From JBBILG01 sp037445085 (lineage in GTDB: Bacteria; Pseudomonadota; Gammaproteobacteria; Burkholderiales; Methylophilaceae): a stretch of 24,815 bases of DNA. Shown here piece after piece: positions 6,139 through 14,213 of the stretch. Positions within the stretch are counted from its first letter, which is position 1. Each line of letters starts with the position of its first letter. The translations under genes were made by a program, and so were the position numbers. The stretch covers positions 1 through 24,815 of the forward strand of contig JBBILG010000017.1 in assembly GCA_037445085.1 (NCBI GenBank), read 5' to 3'. A model generated the notes under the pieces. It searched no databases. It had not been told where the DNA came from and saw only the letters and a program-made list of their open reading frames with translations.

Positions 6139-8079
6139 ATGCTCAAAAATTTGCCCGCCGTCACAGGCTTGCATGCGTTGCGGCAGGAATGGGGCGCGTT
6201 CCTGTTCTTCGCGGCAGCCTTGTCCTTGGCTTATGTTCTGTATTCGTTCGCATTCACTGCGGGATTCTTTTTCGACGACGAGCCCAATCTGGCGCCGCTC
6301 GGTCGCATACAGTCCTTCCATGATCTTGTCGACTTCCTGTTCAGCGGGAGTGCCGGACCACTCGGCCGGCCGATTTCCCTCGCCAGCTTCCTCATCCACC
6401 TCGGCGCATGGCCGCACGACCCCGCGGCTTTCTTTTACGCCAACACACTGATACACCTGATCAACGCCTGCCTGCTGTACTGGTTTTGCCACCTGCTGCT
6501 GACGCAGACCCGCATCGAAGTGCCCGCCAAGGCATGGGTCTGCGCGTGGGGCGGCGCCCTGTGGGCATTGCACCCCTTGCTGCTTTCGGCCAGCATGTTT
6601 GCGGTGCAGCGCATGACGCTGCTTTCTGCCACGTTCGTGCTCCTGGGGCTCATTGCCTACCTCAAGATCAGGGGCCTGCCCGCCACCCACAGGATGCGTA
6701 TTCCGTCCATGCTGGCATCGCTCGCCGTGTTCGGCCTGCTGGCGGGCATGTGCAAGGAAAACGGCCTGCTGTTGCCCTTCTACGTGCTGGTGCTCGAATA
6801 TGCGCTGCTGAAGCAGTCGCCAGCCCCGCGAGGCAACCCGGCCCAGCGGCTTTACCCGGCAATCCTGTGGCTGCTGCCGGCGATTGCGATCACGTATCTG
6901 GCCTTGCACTGGGGTGAAATCCGCGCCGGATATGGCGGCCGGCCGTTTACGCTGGAGCAGCGGTTGATGTCCGAGAGCATCATACTCTGGGACTATGTCC
7001 GTCTGACCTTCTTCCCTGCCCGTTCAGGACTCAATCCCTTCAAGGGCGAGGAGTTTCTCGTAGCGCAAATGAACGGCGCGGTCATTTTGGCAATCGCTGC
7101 CTGGGTCGGGATTGCGATGCTGGCACTGCTCACACGCAAGCGCTGGCCATGGCTGGCCTTCGGTGTGTTCTGGTTTCTTGTCGGGCACAGTATGGAATCC
7201 AGTGTGATTCCGCTGGAACTTTATTTCCACCATCGCAATTATCTGCCCGCAGCAGGGGCCCTGCTGGCAGCGGTACTCGGCATATCCCAGATCGGAGGCA
7301 CATACAGAAGCTGGGGTTACAGAACCTGCGGGCTGATCCTGGCCGGCTTTGCCTTCGTGCTCTACCAGGCAGCCTCGGTTTGGGGGAACGTGCCGCTTGC
7401 AGCCGCCCTTTGGTATGAGGAGCAGCCGGATTCCGAACGTGCGGTGCAGTTCCATGCACGTACTCTGTCTGCACAAGGTGAGTGGGGTGGCGCTTATGAA
7501 TTGATCAGCAAGGCGGCACGCAATCAGCCAACGAATTCGGCATTCAAGTTGCAGCAACTGCAAACAGCCTGCGGCCTCGATATGAGCCCAGTGGAGCTGG
7601 AGAAGAGCTACAGGCTGGCGGCGAATGGGCTGGAGCAGACCCTCCGCAGCTTTGCCGCAACTGACGCGCTGGACAAGTTGAGACAAATGGTAGAGAACGG
7701 CGAATGCGGCCTGGACATGAATCGGATTCTTGAACTGCACGGGTTGCTACAGCGCAACCCCTCGTTCCAGCAGGACGGCAACCTGCGCTTCGAACTGCAC
7801 ATGATACGCGCCCGAATCTACAAGCATCTGCGCGAGCTTGACCCCATGATGCAGGAACTGGAAGCCGCCCACGCGATTCGACCGACGCTCAACCTGGCCA
7901 CGCTCATGGCATACGAGCTTGCCACGGCCGAGTTGTTCGATGATGCGATGCAAAAGCTGGAAGAAATCGAGCAACATCTTCCAAGGAATCCTTGGCTGCG
8001 CAACTATTGGCAAAATGAGCTCGCCAGGGCGCGAGATGGCCTGCAGGCCATGCGCTCCGACCAAGAAGACTTACAATAG
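6139..8079 (+). CDS. GT-C-like polytopic membrane protein with TPR-like C-terminal domain (candidate glycosyl/oligosaccharyltransferase)
   Basis: The 646-residue product has roughly ten or more hydrophobic segments over residues 20-430, followed by a soluble helical tail of about 210 residues (for example IRARIYKHLRELDPMMQELE and ATAELFDDAMQKLEEIE) that looks like degenerate TPR repeats. The first extracytoplasmic loop contains FFFDDEPNLAPL and then GRPISLASFLIH, the layout of GT-C/TMTC-type glycosyltransferases, in which an acidic pair in loop 1 is catalytic and the donor is a polyprenyl-phosphate sugar. PglL/Wzy_C signature motifs are not apparent, so it is not an obvious PglL. Position directly behind the pilin gene and ahead of a polyprenyl-phosphate-sugar-synthase-like gene suggests a role in pilin or surface glycosylation (inference). 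ATG 6139 lies just behind the pilin terminator and has no good ribosome site; a later start is possible. Confidence 0.75.
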   Translation: MLKNLPAVTGLHALRQEWGAFLFFAAALSLAYVLYSFAFTAGFFFDDEPNLAPLGRIQSFHDLVDFLFSGSAGPLGRPISLASFLIHLGAWPHDPAAFFYANTLIHLINACLLYWFCHLLLTQTRIEVPAKAWVCAWGGALWALHPLLLSASMFAVQRMTLLSATFVLLGLIAYLKIRGLPATHRMRIPSMLASLAVFGLLAGMCKENGLLLPFYVLVLEYALLKQSPAPRGNPAQRLYPAILWLLPAIAITYLALHWGEIRAGYGGRPFTLEQRLMSESIILWDYVRLTFFPARSGLNPFKGEEFLVAQMNGAVILAIAAWVGIAMLALLTRKRWPWLAFGVFWFLVGHSMESSVIPLELYFHHRNYLPAAGALLAAVLGISQIGGTYRSWGYRTCGLILAGFAFVLYQAASVWGNVPLAAALWYEEQPDSERAVQFHARTLSAQGEWGGAYELISKAARNQPTNSAFKLQQLQTACGLDMSPVELEKSYRLAANGLEQTLRSFAATDALDKLRQMVENGECGLDMNRILELHGLLQRNPSFQQDGNLRFELHMIRARIYKHLRELDPMMQELEAAHAIRPTLNLATLMAYELATAELFDDAMQKLEEIEQHLPRNPWLRNYWQNELARARDGLQAMRSDQEDLQ

Positions 8080-8109
8080 ACGGTGATCTCGAATAAAGAC
8101 GACGAATAC

Positions 8110-8967
8110 ATGGGCCTGTTGAGCATCATCATCCCCGCCAAAAACGAACAGCGCGGGCTTGCCCTGATCCTGCCCGAGATCAGGAACCTCTACCCCGATG
8201 CGGAAATCCTGGTGGTGGATGACGGCTCGCACGATGCCACGTCCGTCGTTGCCCTGGAAGCCGGCGTCAGGGTGCTGAGGCAGCCCTATTCCAAGGGTAA
8301 TGGCGCGGCCGTCAAGGCCGGTGCGCGTGCGGCGCGCGGCGAAATTTTGATATTCATGGATGCCGATGGCCAGCACCAGCCGGAAGACATCCCGCGCCTG
8401 CTGGAAAAACTGGAGGAAGGCCACGATATGGTGGTGGGCGCGCGCAGCAGGAATTCGCAGGCTGGGCTGCATCGGGCGACCGCCAACGGGTTCTACAACC
8501 GGCTGGCGAGCTGGATGGTGGGGCACCGCGTGGCTGACCTCACCTCGGGCTTTCGCGCCGTGCGTGCGGATCGGTTCCGGCAGTTCCTCTATTTGCTGCC
8601 CAATGGTTTTTCCTACCCCACCACCATCACCATGAGTTTTTTCCGGGCGGGGTATTCGGTGGCCTACGTGCCCATCCACGCACCCCAACGCATCGGCAGG
8701 AGCCACCTGCGCATCTTGCGCGACGGCGCGCGGTTTCTGGTCATCATTTTCAAGATCGGCACGCTGTATTCGCCGCTCAAGCTGTTCGCGCCGGTTTCGG
8801 CGGTTTTCTTCACCGCCGGCCTGGCCTATTACGCCTATACCTTCGCCACGCTGCACCGCTTTACCAACATGTCGGCGTTGCTGTTGATCTGCGCCATCAT
8901 GGTGTTCCTGATCGGCCTGGTGTCGGAGCAGATCACCGCGCTGATGTACAAGGACGGTGAGCGTTAA
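8110..8967 (+). CDS. GT2 family glycosyltransferase, dolichyl/undecaprenyl-phosphate-sugar synthase type
   Basis: The product resembles DPM1/GtrB-like enzymes that move a sugar from an NDP-sugar to a polyprenyl phosphate. Motifs: SIIIPAKNE at the start, ILVVDDGSHDAT (nucleotide-binding), FMDADGQHQPEDI with the DxD-type metal site, and the DLTSGFRAVR segment with its Ser-Gly-Phe-Arg motif typical of DPM-like synthases. Two hydrophobic segments at the C-terminus (about the last 60 residues) should anchor it in the membrane, as in GtrB. ATG 8110 is preferred because the GT2 fold begins directly after it; a GTG at 8083, four bases after the previous stop, is an in-frame alternative giving 294 residues. 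It would supply lipid-linked sugar donor to a GT-C enzyme such as the one encoded just upstream. Confidence 0.88.
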   Translation: MGLLSIIIPAKNEQRGLALILPEIRNLYPDAEILVVDDGSHDATSVVALEAGVRVLRQPYSKGNGAAVKAGARAARGEILIFMDADGQHQPEDIPRLLEKLEEGHDMVVGARSRNSQAGLHRATANGFYNRLASWMVGHRVADLTSGFRAVRADRFRQFLYLLPNGFSYPTTITMSFFRAGYSVAYVPIHAPQRIGRSHLRILRDGARFLVIIFKIGTLYSPLKLFAPVSAVFFTAGLAYYAYTFATLHRFTNMSALLLICAIMVFLIGLVSEQITALMYKDGER

Positions 8968-8984
8968 ACAACACGTCCAATCCT

Positions 8985-9011
8985 GTCATTCCGGCGCAGG
9001 CCGTAATCCGG
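8985..9011. repeat. Dispersed gtcattccggcg-type repeat fragment
   Basis: gtcattccggcgcaggccgt followed by aatccgg has the form of the common intergenic repeat (cattccggcg...ccggaatcc) found in many proteobacterial genomes, slightly decayed. It is the first of three unrelated repeat types in the 372-base gap 8968-9339. Confidence 0.6.
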
Positions 9012-9103
9012 TGTTTCAGGCATGCGGACACTGGCTTTCGCCGATGTGCGGATGGATATCACAACGCAGTTTCCGTGCTGACAAGGGTGGCTATCGGCAT
9101 CGC

Positions 9104-9170
9104 GATTCCCGTGAAAGCGGGAATCCAGCGGGTTTGCCGGGCCCCCGCTTTCGCGGAAGTGACGGAATGA
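9104..9170. repeat. Palindromic intergenic repeat (gattcccg...cgggaatcc type)
   Basis: The left arm ccgtgaaagcggg (9109-9121) and right arm cccgctttcgcgg (9144-9156) are complementary at 12 of 13 positions. Each arm is itself part of a smaller dyad (gattcccg...cgggaatcc). The type is a widespread REP-like family in Proteobacteria. Translated by chance it gives SRESGNPAGLPGPRFRGSDG, a peptide commonly seen in spurious gene calls. Confidence 0.8.
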
Positions 9171-9269
9171 TGGAGGCCAGGTTAATCACTGGGCGCGTCC
9201 ATGGTCGATGCACTGTACTGCGCAAGCCCGCTCGCCACAGAACGGCTCTGCACCCGCAAGGTGAGCAGC

Positions 9270-9311
9270 CGCTCGCCCTGAGTAGCCCGCGCAGCGGGCG
9301 TATCGAAGGGG
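9270..9311. repeat. ctcgccctgag...gtatcgaagggg repeat with internal hairpin
   Basis: The element contains a perfect 6-bp hairpin, gcccgc-gca-gcgggc, at 9285-9299. It is flanked by cgctcgccctgagta and gtatcgaagggg, a layout seen in dispersed intergenic repeats of the same broad class as the one at 3101-3143. It ends 28 bases before the next ATG. The rest of the 8968-9339 gap shows no gene, promoter or terminator that I can defend. Confidence 0.65.
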
Positions 9312-9339
9312 CGGCCGCCAGGCAACTACGGCTTTCGGG

Positions 9340-10467
9340 ATGAAAAGAATCCTCATCGTCACGCGCAACTTCCCGCCGCTGATGGGCGGCATGGAGCGGC
9401 TCAACTGGCATATGGCACAGGAATTCGCGCGCCAGGTCGAAGTGCGCGTGATTGCCCCGCGCGGCGCCCGTGGAAGGGCGCCGCCGGGCGTGCGGGTCAT
9501 CGAGGCGCCGCTGCGTCCGCTCTGGCTGTTCCTGCTCGCCGCAGGCTGGCAGGCGCTGGTGCAGGCCGCCGCCTTTCGCCCGGACGTGGTGCTGGCGGGC
9601 AGCGGACTCACCGCCCCCTTGGCGCTCATCGCCGCAGGCCTCGTCCGCGCCAAGGCGGCCGTCTATGTGCACGGGCTGGATCTCGCGGTGCGCCATCCGC
9701 TGTATCGCCGCCTGTGGCTGCCCGCCGTCCGCCGGATGGACCGCGTGATCGCCAACAGCCGGGCGACCGCGAAACTGGCAACGGATGCCGGCATAGCGAG
9801 GGAACGCGTCGCCATCGTTCACCCCGGCGTGGAACTGCCCAACCTGAGCGTCGAAGAAGGCCAGGCCATGCGCCGTGCTTTCCGTGACGAGCATGGCCTG
9901 GCCGAGCGCCCCGTCCTGCTTTCCGTGGGCCGCCTCACCACGCGCAAGGGTCTGATCCCTTTCGTGCGCGAGGTGTTGCCGTCGCTGGTTGAGCAGCGGC
10001 CCGACGTCTGCCTGCTGATCGTGGGGGATGCACCCAGGGACGCCCTCGCGGCCGAGGCTGAACCGCCGGAGGCAATCCTCGGTGCCGCACGCGCGGCGGG
10101 CGTGGAAGGCAGCGTTCACTGGATCGGCCCGCGTTTTGGCCAAGCCCTGACCTCGGCCTACCTGGCCGCCGATGTGCATGTGTTCCCCGTGCGAGAAATC
10201 CCGGAGGACCCGGAAGGCTTCGGCATGGTCGCCATCGAAGCCGCCGCGCACGGACTGCCGACCGTCGCCTACGCCACCGGCGGGGTGACCGATGCGGTGG
10301 GCGAGGGCATTTCCGGGCTGCTCGTGACGCCCGGCGATGGCGCCGGCTTTGCGCGGGCCGTATCGGGATTGCTCGGTAAGCCATTGCCTGCGCAGGACGT
10401 GCGCAGTTTTGCGCAAGGCTTTGCCTGGGAGCGATTCGGCGTGTGGTTGTTGAGAATTTTTCAATAA
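9340..10467 (+). CDS. GT4 family glycosyltransferase (GT-B fold)
   Basis: The 375-residue product has the two-domain layout of glycosyltransferase group 1/GT4 enzymes, which transfer a sugar from a nucleotide donor with retention of configuration. The N-terminal domain starts ILIVTRNFPPLMGGMERL with the glycine loop before MER, and residue stretch VYVHGLDL lies near 110. The C-terminal domain has LLSVGRLTTRKGL, then LLIVGD, and the donor-binding E-x7-E motif in EGFGMVAIE, followed by GLPTVAYATGG. It is soluble, with no membrane segment, and likely works at the cytoplasmic face of the membrane. The sugar cannot be told from sequence. The ribosome site is weak; the gene starts right behind a repeat-filled gap, so expression may depend on read-through from the upstream glycosyltransferase genes. 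Confidence 0.92.
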   Translation: MKRILIVTRNFPPLMGGMERLNWHMAQEFARQVEVRVIAPRGARGRAPPGVRVIEAPLRPLWLFLLAAGWQALVQAAAFRPDVVLAGSGLTAPLALIAAGLVRAKAAVYVHGLDLAVRHPLYRRLWLPAVRRMDRVIANSRATAKLATDAGIARERVAIVHPGVELPNLSVEEGQAMRRAFRDEHGLAERPVLLSVGRLTTRKGLIPFVREVLPSLVEQRPDVCLLIVGDAPRDALAAEAEPPEAILGAARAAGVEGSVHWIGPRFGQALTSAYLAADVHVFPVREIPEDPEGFGMVAIEAAAHGLPTVAYATGGVTDAVGEGISGLLVTPGDGAGFARAVSGLLGKPLPAQDVRSFAQGFAWERFGVWLLRIFQ

Positions 10468-10477
10468 AGCCAGACCG

Positions 10478-11386
10478 ATGCAGGCGATCAACGCATCCCA
10501 ACTCGTCACGGTCACGGTCACCTTCCACCCCGACCTCGAAGTGCTGCGCACCCAGTTGCTCGCTCTGCCGGGCGAGAGCCTGAAAATGATCGTAGACAAC
10601 GCCTCGGGTACCGAAGCCCGCGAAGCACTGCGCGCGCTGAGCAACGCCATGCCCAGCACGCGCTTGGTCGAGAATGCCGAGAATGTGGGGCTGGGTGCCG
10701 CCCTGAATCAGGGTGTGGCGCTGGCCCGGCAGATGCGCCCGGATGCGCAGCGGTGTCTGCTGCTGGATCAGGATAGCGAGCCGCAGCCCGGTAGCGTTGA
10801 CGCGCTGCTGGCGGGGATGGAGAGTCTGCATCGGCGCGGCGTAAAGGTCGGATGCGTCGGCCCTCTGCTCATCGATGCAACGACCGGCCTGCCCCACGGT
10901 TTTCACCAGGCAACCAGGTGGCGCTGGCACCGCACCTACCCCCCTGCCGGCTCAACGGCGCCGGTGCCGTGCGTCAATCTCAACGGCAGCGGCACACTGG
11001 TGCCGATCGATCTTTTTCTGGGCGCGGGAGGTCTGGATGAATCATTGTTCATCGACCATGTCGATACCGAATGGTCCTTCCGTTTGCTGGCGCAGGGCTA
11101 TACGCTTTGGGGAATTCCCAGCGCCGTTTTCGTGCACCGCATGGGCCGAGACAGTCTGCGTTACTGGCTGTTTGGCTGGCGCGTCTGGCCACAGCGTTCA
11201 CCGCAGCGGCACTATTATCTTTTCCGTAATGCCGTCTGGCTGATGAAGCGCCCTTACGTCGCCCGCGTATGGAAGTTCTGGGCAGTCATTAAGCTTGCGC
11301 TCACGCTTGCCGTGCATGCGATTTGCGACCCGCAACGTCTTGCCCAGCTCCGCGCCATGGCGCGCGGCTTGAGCGATGGCTTGTGA
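10478..11386 (+). CDS. GT2 family glycosyltransferase, rhamnosyltransferase-like
   Basis: The 302-residue product follows the pattern of the GT2 rhamnosyltransferases of O-antigen and capsule clusters. It has VTVTFHPDLEVL at the start, IVDNASGT, NVGLGAALNQGV, LLLDQDSEP with the Asp-x-Asp metal motif, NGSGTLVPIDLF, and FIDHVDTEWSFRL with the likely catalytic acidic residues. The HRMGRDS and RHYYLFRNAVWLMKRPY segments near the C-terminus are typical of the subfamily. The gene starts 10 bases after the GT4 stop, so the two are probably cotranscribed. Rhamnose as the donor sugar is inferred from family resemblance; no dTDP-rhamnose synthesis genes are in the window. Confidence 0.9.
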   Translation: MQAINASQLVTVTVTFHPDLEVLRTQLLALPGESLKMIVDNASGTEAREALRALSNAMPSTRLVENAENVGLGAALNQGVALARQMRPDAQRCLLLDQDSEPQPGSVDALLAGMESLHRRGVKVGCVGPLLIDATTGLPHGFHQATRWRWHRTYPPAGSTAPVPCVNLNGSGTLVPIDLFLGAGGLDESLFIDHVDTEWSFRLLAQGYTLWGIPSAVFVHRMGRDSLRYWLFGWRVWPQRSPQRHYYLFRNAVWLMKRPYVARVWKFWAVIKLALTLAVHAICDPQRLAQLRAMARGLSDGL

Positions 11387-11412
11387 ACGGTGCGGGTACC
11401 TCCTCGACCCAC

Positions 11413-12261
11413 ATGAACCAACCTCGCATAGTCGGTCTTATCCTGAACTACCGCGATGCCGCCCGCACACTCCAATGCGTGCACAGTCTGCTCGGTGATG
11501 GCGCGGCTCATGTACTGGTGTGGGACAACTCGGAGGATGGCGGCACCGCGGCCGCCAACCTGCAGAACATGCTAGTGGGAAACACCCGTGTCAGCCTCGA
11601 GATCAGCCCGCGGAACCTCGGCTTTGCGGCCGGCGTCAACCGCGGTCTTGCATGGATACGCGCCCGCTTTCCCGAGGCATGGGTGCTGCTCATCAACAAT
11701 GACGCCGTCTTGCTGCCGGGCGCGATCGACGCCCTCACGGCGGCGCTCACAGAAAACCATGCGGCAGTTGTTGCTTATCCCACCATCGATCACAGCGGCC
11801 GTCTCATCGGCACGGCGTTTTATCAGCGGCATTTCGGTTTGTGTGTGAGAAAGCGCTTGCCTGGAAGCATTCCCTACGCCAGCGGCTGCTGTCAGTTGCT
11901 CGCTCCCGAGCGTCTGGAAGGGGTTTGGTTCGACGAGGATTTTTTCATGTATGGGGAGGATGTGGAGCTCGGCCACCGGCTTGGTGAGCAGCGCATGGTT
12001 CACGTGCCCGATGTGTGGGTGCGCCACGAAGGCAGCGCCAGCAGCGGCATGGGGTCACCGTTTTACGAGGCACGCATGGTCGCCGCGCACTGGCTGCTGG
12101 CGCGCAAACTGGCGAGGAATCGATGGCAACTTGGTCTGTTCTGGCTCGGACGGATCATCGTCTTGCCTGTGCGGGCTGTGCTGCGTGCCTGGCGGTATCG
12201 CAGCCTGATTCCGCTCAGGAGCTTTTTGCAGGGCTGGCGTTTGGCTTGCTGCCGGTCGTGA
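11413..12261 (+). CDS. GT2 family glycosyltransferase
   Basis: The 282-residue product starts MNQPRIVGLILNYRDA and carries the GT-A features HVLVWDNSEDGGT, RNLGFAAGVNRGL, and VLLINNDAVLLPGAID, where NND is the metal site. Further on are YASGCCQLLAPERLEGVWFDEDFFMYGEDVELG (residues about 155-190), with the Glu-Asp pair used as catalytic base in WbbL-type enzymes. It is closely related in type to the preceding gene but acts presumably on a different linkage. The frame is open upstream to 11323, but that part overlaps the previous gene, so ATG 11413, 26 bases after the previous stop, is chosen. Its last 47 bases overlap the 3' end of the convergent GT9 gene. Confidence 0.88.
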   Translation: MNQPRIVGLILNYRDAARTLQCVHSLLGDGAAHVLVWDNSEDGGTAAANLQNMLVGNTRVSLEISPRNLGFAAGVNRGLAWIRARFPEAWVLLINNDAVLLPGAIDALTAALTENHAAVVAYPTIDHSGRLIGTAFYQRHFGLCVRKRLPGSIPYASGCCQLLAPERLEGVWFDEDFFMYGEDVELGHRLGEQRMVHVPDVWVRHEGSASSGMGSPFYEARMVAAHWLLARKLARNRWQLGLFWLGRIIVLPVRAVLRAWRYRSLIPLRSFLQGWRLACCRS

Positions 12262-13411
12262 CGACTTCCTGTCCGGACAAGAGTTTTTCCGCCTCCGCGC
12301 AAACCCGCTCGGGACTGATAGTTGCGATGCAGGGGTAAGGCGACTTTTTTTCCACTCGGTAGCGGCAAATCCAGTCGCAGCCGAAGCACTCCATCATTTC
12401 GCTGACCGTAACAGGTAAAACCTGTATGCGAGCCTCATCAGGATCGTAGGGAAAGCAACGGCCATAATGGCCACCGCCAACTATGGCAACGCTGCGCACA
12501 CCGCAGACCCCCGCAATATGGCAGGCCGCTGAATCGTTGCCGATCACCAGCCGGGCATGCGCGATCCACGCCACCATCCCAATGATATCTGTTTCCCCGG
12601 TCAAGTTGATTACCCGAAGGCCGAGCGCTTCGGCAATGACTTCCCCAAGTCCGCGCTCGCCACGAGTGCCGATCACGACACACTGCCAGCCCGGGCAAGC
12701 CGCCAATATCTGCCGCACTGCGGCAACGAAATGTTGTATCGGCCAGCATCTCTCGCTTCGGCTCGCGCCGGGTGCGATGACGAAATACGGCCGGGAATCC
12801 GGCACTGGCAACCCTGCCGCAAAATCGGCAGAGGGCTCTATGGTGCCTTCCGCTATACCGATGGCATGGAGAAACGCTTGATGGCGCCCGCTCTGATGCC
12901 CGCCTGGCATGGGTGGCAGCAGGCGAATGTAGAACCGGCGGCTCATCCATTGATCGAGCCGGGGCCGGTCGGCAAAGGTCGCGTCGAACCCCCAGGCCGG
13001 TGCGCCCAATGCACGCACCGCAGCATCTTCGACGATGCCGTCACGGGGATAGGTAGCGTGATACGTAACTCCTGCACCCAGTTGTCGCATTCGGCGCAGG
13101 GCTTGCATGCGAATCGCAAGGTTTCGCACGAAGGCCGCGCGATCGATACCGATCAGCTCACAGTCGGAGAAGTGCCGTTTTGCCAACGGGAGCACGGCGG
13201 CATTCAGCACCAATACGACCCGATGGTGACGCCGCTGAAAATGCCGCGCCATCGCACGGCCGTAGGGCAGCCATAATACGTAGTCGCCGAGCAATTCGAG
13301 GTGTACGATGGCTATGGTTCTCGCATCTGCCTGCCGCGTGCAGCCGATCAGGGCCAAGCCATCGAACAGGCCGTAGACGACGAACTCGACCAGCCGCTTG
13401 GCCTTGCGCAT
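12215..13411 (-). CDS. GT9 family glycosyltransferase (heptosyltransferase-like)
   Basis: GT9 enzymes add heptose or other sugars to lipopolysaccharide core and related glycans. The product has the N-terminal TIAIVHLELLGDYVLWLPYG, matching the family start (xGDxxxxxP), the donor-pocket sequence VIAPGASRSERCWP near the middle, and the VIGNDSAACHIAG motif (Asp-Ser-x-x-x-His) close to the C-terminus, followed by SVAIVGGGHYGRCFPY. A cysteine-rich tail (ECFGCDWICRY, YPCI) also occurs in a branch of GT9 proteins. I chose ATG 13411 (398 residues), 35 bases after the methyltransferase stop. A TTG at 13480 would extend it by 23 residues and overlap that gene. The 3' end overlaps the convergent GT2 gene. 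Confidence 0.87.
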   Translation of the reverse strand: MRKAKRLVEFVVYGLFDGLALIGCTRQADARTIAIVHLELLGDYVLWLPYGRAMARHFQRRHHRVVLVLNAAVLPLAKRHFSDCELIGIDRAAFVRNLAIRMQALRRMRQLGAGVTYHATYPRDGIVEDAAVRALGAPAWGFDATFADRPRLDQWMSRRFYIRLLPPMPGGHQSGRHQAFLHAIGIAEGTIEPSADFAAGLPVPDSRPYFVIAPGASRSERCWPIQHFVAAVRQILAACPGWQCVVIGTRGERGLGEVIAEALGLRVINLTGETDIIGMVAWIAHARLVIGNDSAACHIAGVCGVRSVAIVGGGHYGRCFPYDPDEARIQVLPVTVSEMMECFGCDWICRYRVEKKSPYPCIATISPERVCAEAEKLLSGQEVVTTGSKPNASPAKSS

Positions 13412-13445
13412 CAGCAAGCGTGAAACCCTGAGCAGGGCAGGGCGA

Positions 13446-14213
13446 TCAGCGCCGGGCAAGCGTTTCGAGCTCCGCTCCAAAAATCTTGGGCACGGGGTGC
13501 TGGTCGATCAACAGGCACAGCAGCCTGTGCAGCATGCCGTGCAAATGCCAGCGCCCCCGATTGAGCAAGCGCAGCAAAGCCCGGCCTGGATAGCGCCACG
13601 ACCAGAACATCTGCGGTGGCCGTTGTATGAACTCGATTCCCTCTACGCCAAATCCAGCCGACTCCAGCACCTGCGGCATCGAGCGCTCATTGAAATGGAC
13701 GACGTGCGTGAAATCACAGAATAGATGATTACCTGCAAGCAGATAGGAGGCGTTTGGCACCCTGATGTTGAGATATCCCCCTGGCTTGAGAGCCCGGCGG
13801 AACTCCCTCAACAAAGGGATGATGTGCTCACGCGGGATGTGTTCGAGCACATGGTGGAACAGAATGAGATCGAAGCTTTCATCGGGCATGCCTGCAAGAT
13901 AGTCGCGGATATCGGCAACAGCGATTTCCACCGTATCCGGCAGGGTGCGACGGGCGACGCCGGCGAGCTGCTCGGAGAGTTCCACCCCGACCAGATTGCG
14001 GTAACCACTCTCCCAAAGCAAGCCAAGCAGGTAACCTGTCGCACAGCCTGCATCGAGGATGCGCGCTTCCCGCGGGATGCGATCCAGCCAGCGTGGCAAG
14101 CGATCCAGGTGCAATGCCTTGACTCGGTGATAGGGCACCTGCCAGCGGTCGGCGCCGCTGTCATTGTAGTGCCGCTGGTAGTTTTGAAACAGTTCGTTCG
14201 ACGGATCACGCAT
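13446..14213 (-). CDS. Class I SAM-dependent methyltransferase
   Basis: The 255-residue product has the Rossmann methyltransferase motifs in order: RILDAGCATGYLLGLL (SAM-binding motif I, residues about 50-65), LVGVELSEQLAG with the acidic residue that binds the ribose (motif II), FDLILFHHVLEHIPR (motif IV), and the ALKPGGYLNIRVPN strand. It belongs to the Methyltransf_11/23 type often found in O-antigen and glycan clusters, where members methylate sugars or terminate chains. The start ATG 14211-14213 overlaps the flippase stop by 8 bases, and a GT9 gene follows, so the three form one operon read on the minus strand. The substrate is not predictable. Confidence 0.9.
   Translation of the reverse strand: MRDPSNELFQNYQRHYNDSGADRWQVPYHRVKALHLDRLPRWLDRIPREARILDAGCATGYLLGLLWESGYRNLVGVELSEQLAGVARRTLPDTVEIAVADIRDYLAGMPDESFDLILFHHVLEHIPREHIIPLLREFRRALKPGGYLNIRVPNASYLLAGNHLFCDFTHVVHFNERSMPQVLESAGFGVEGIEFIQRPPQMFWSWRYPGRALLRLLNRGRWHLHGMLHRLLCLLIDQHPVPKIFGAELETLARR

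Noticed and set aside
8957..9343. 128-codon plus-strand frame in the gap after the DPM-type gene
   Set aside because: Its product is a translation of dispersed repeats (SRESGNPAGLPGPRFRGSDG), a well-known false gene signature.
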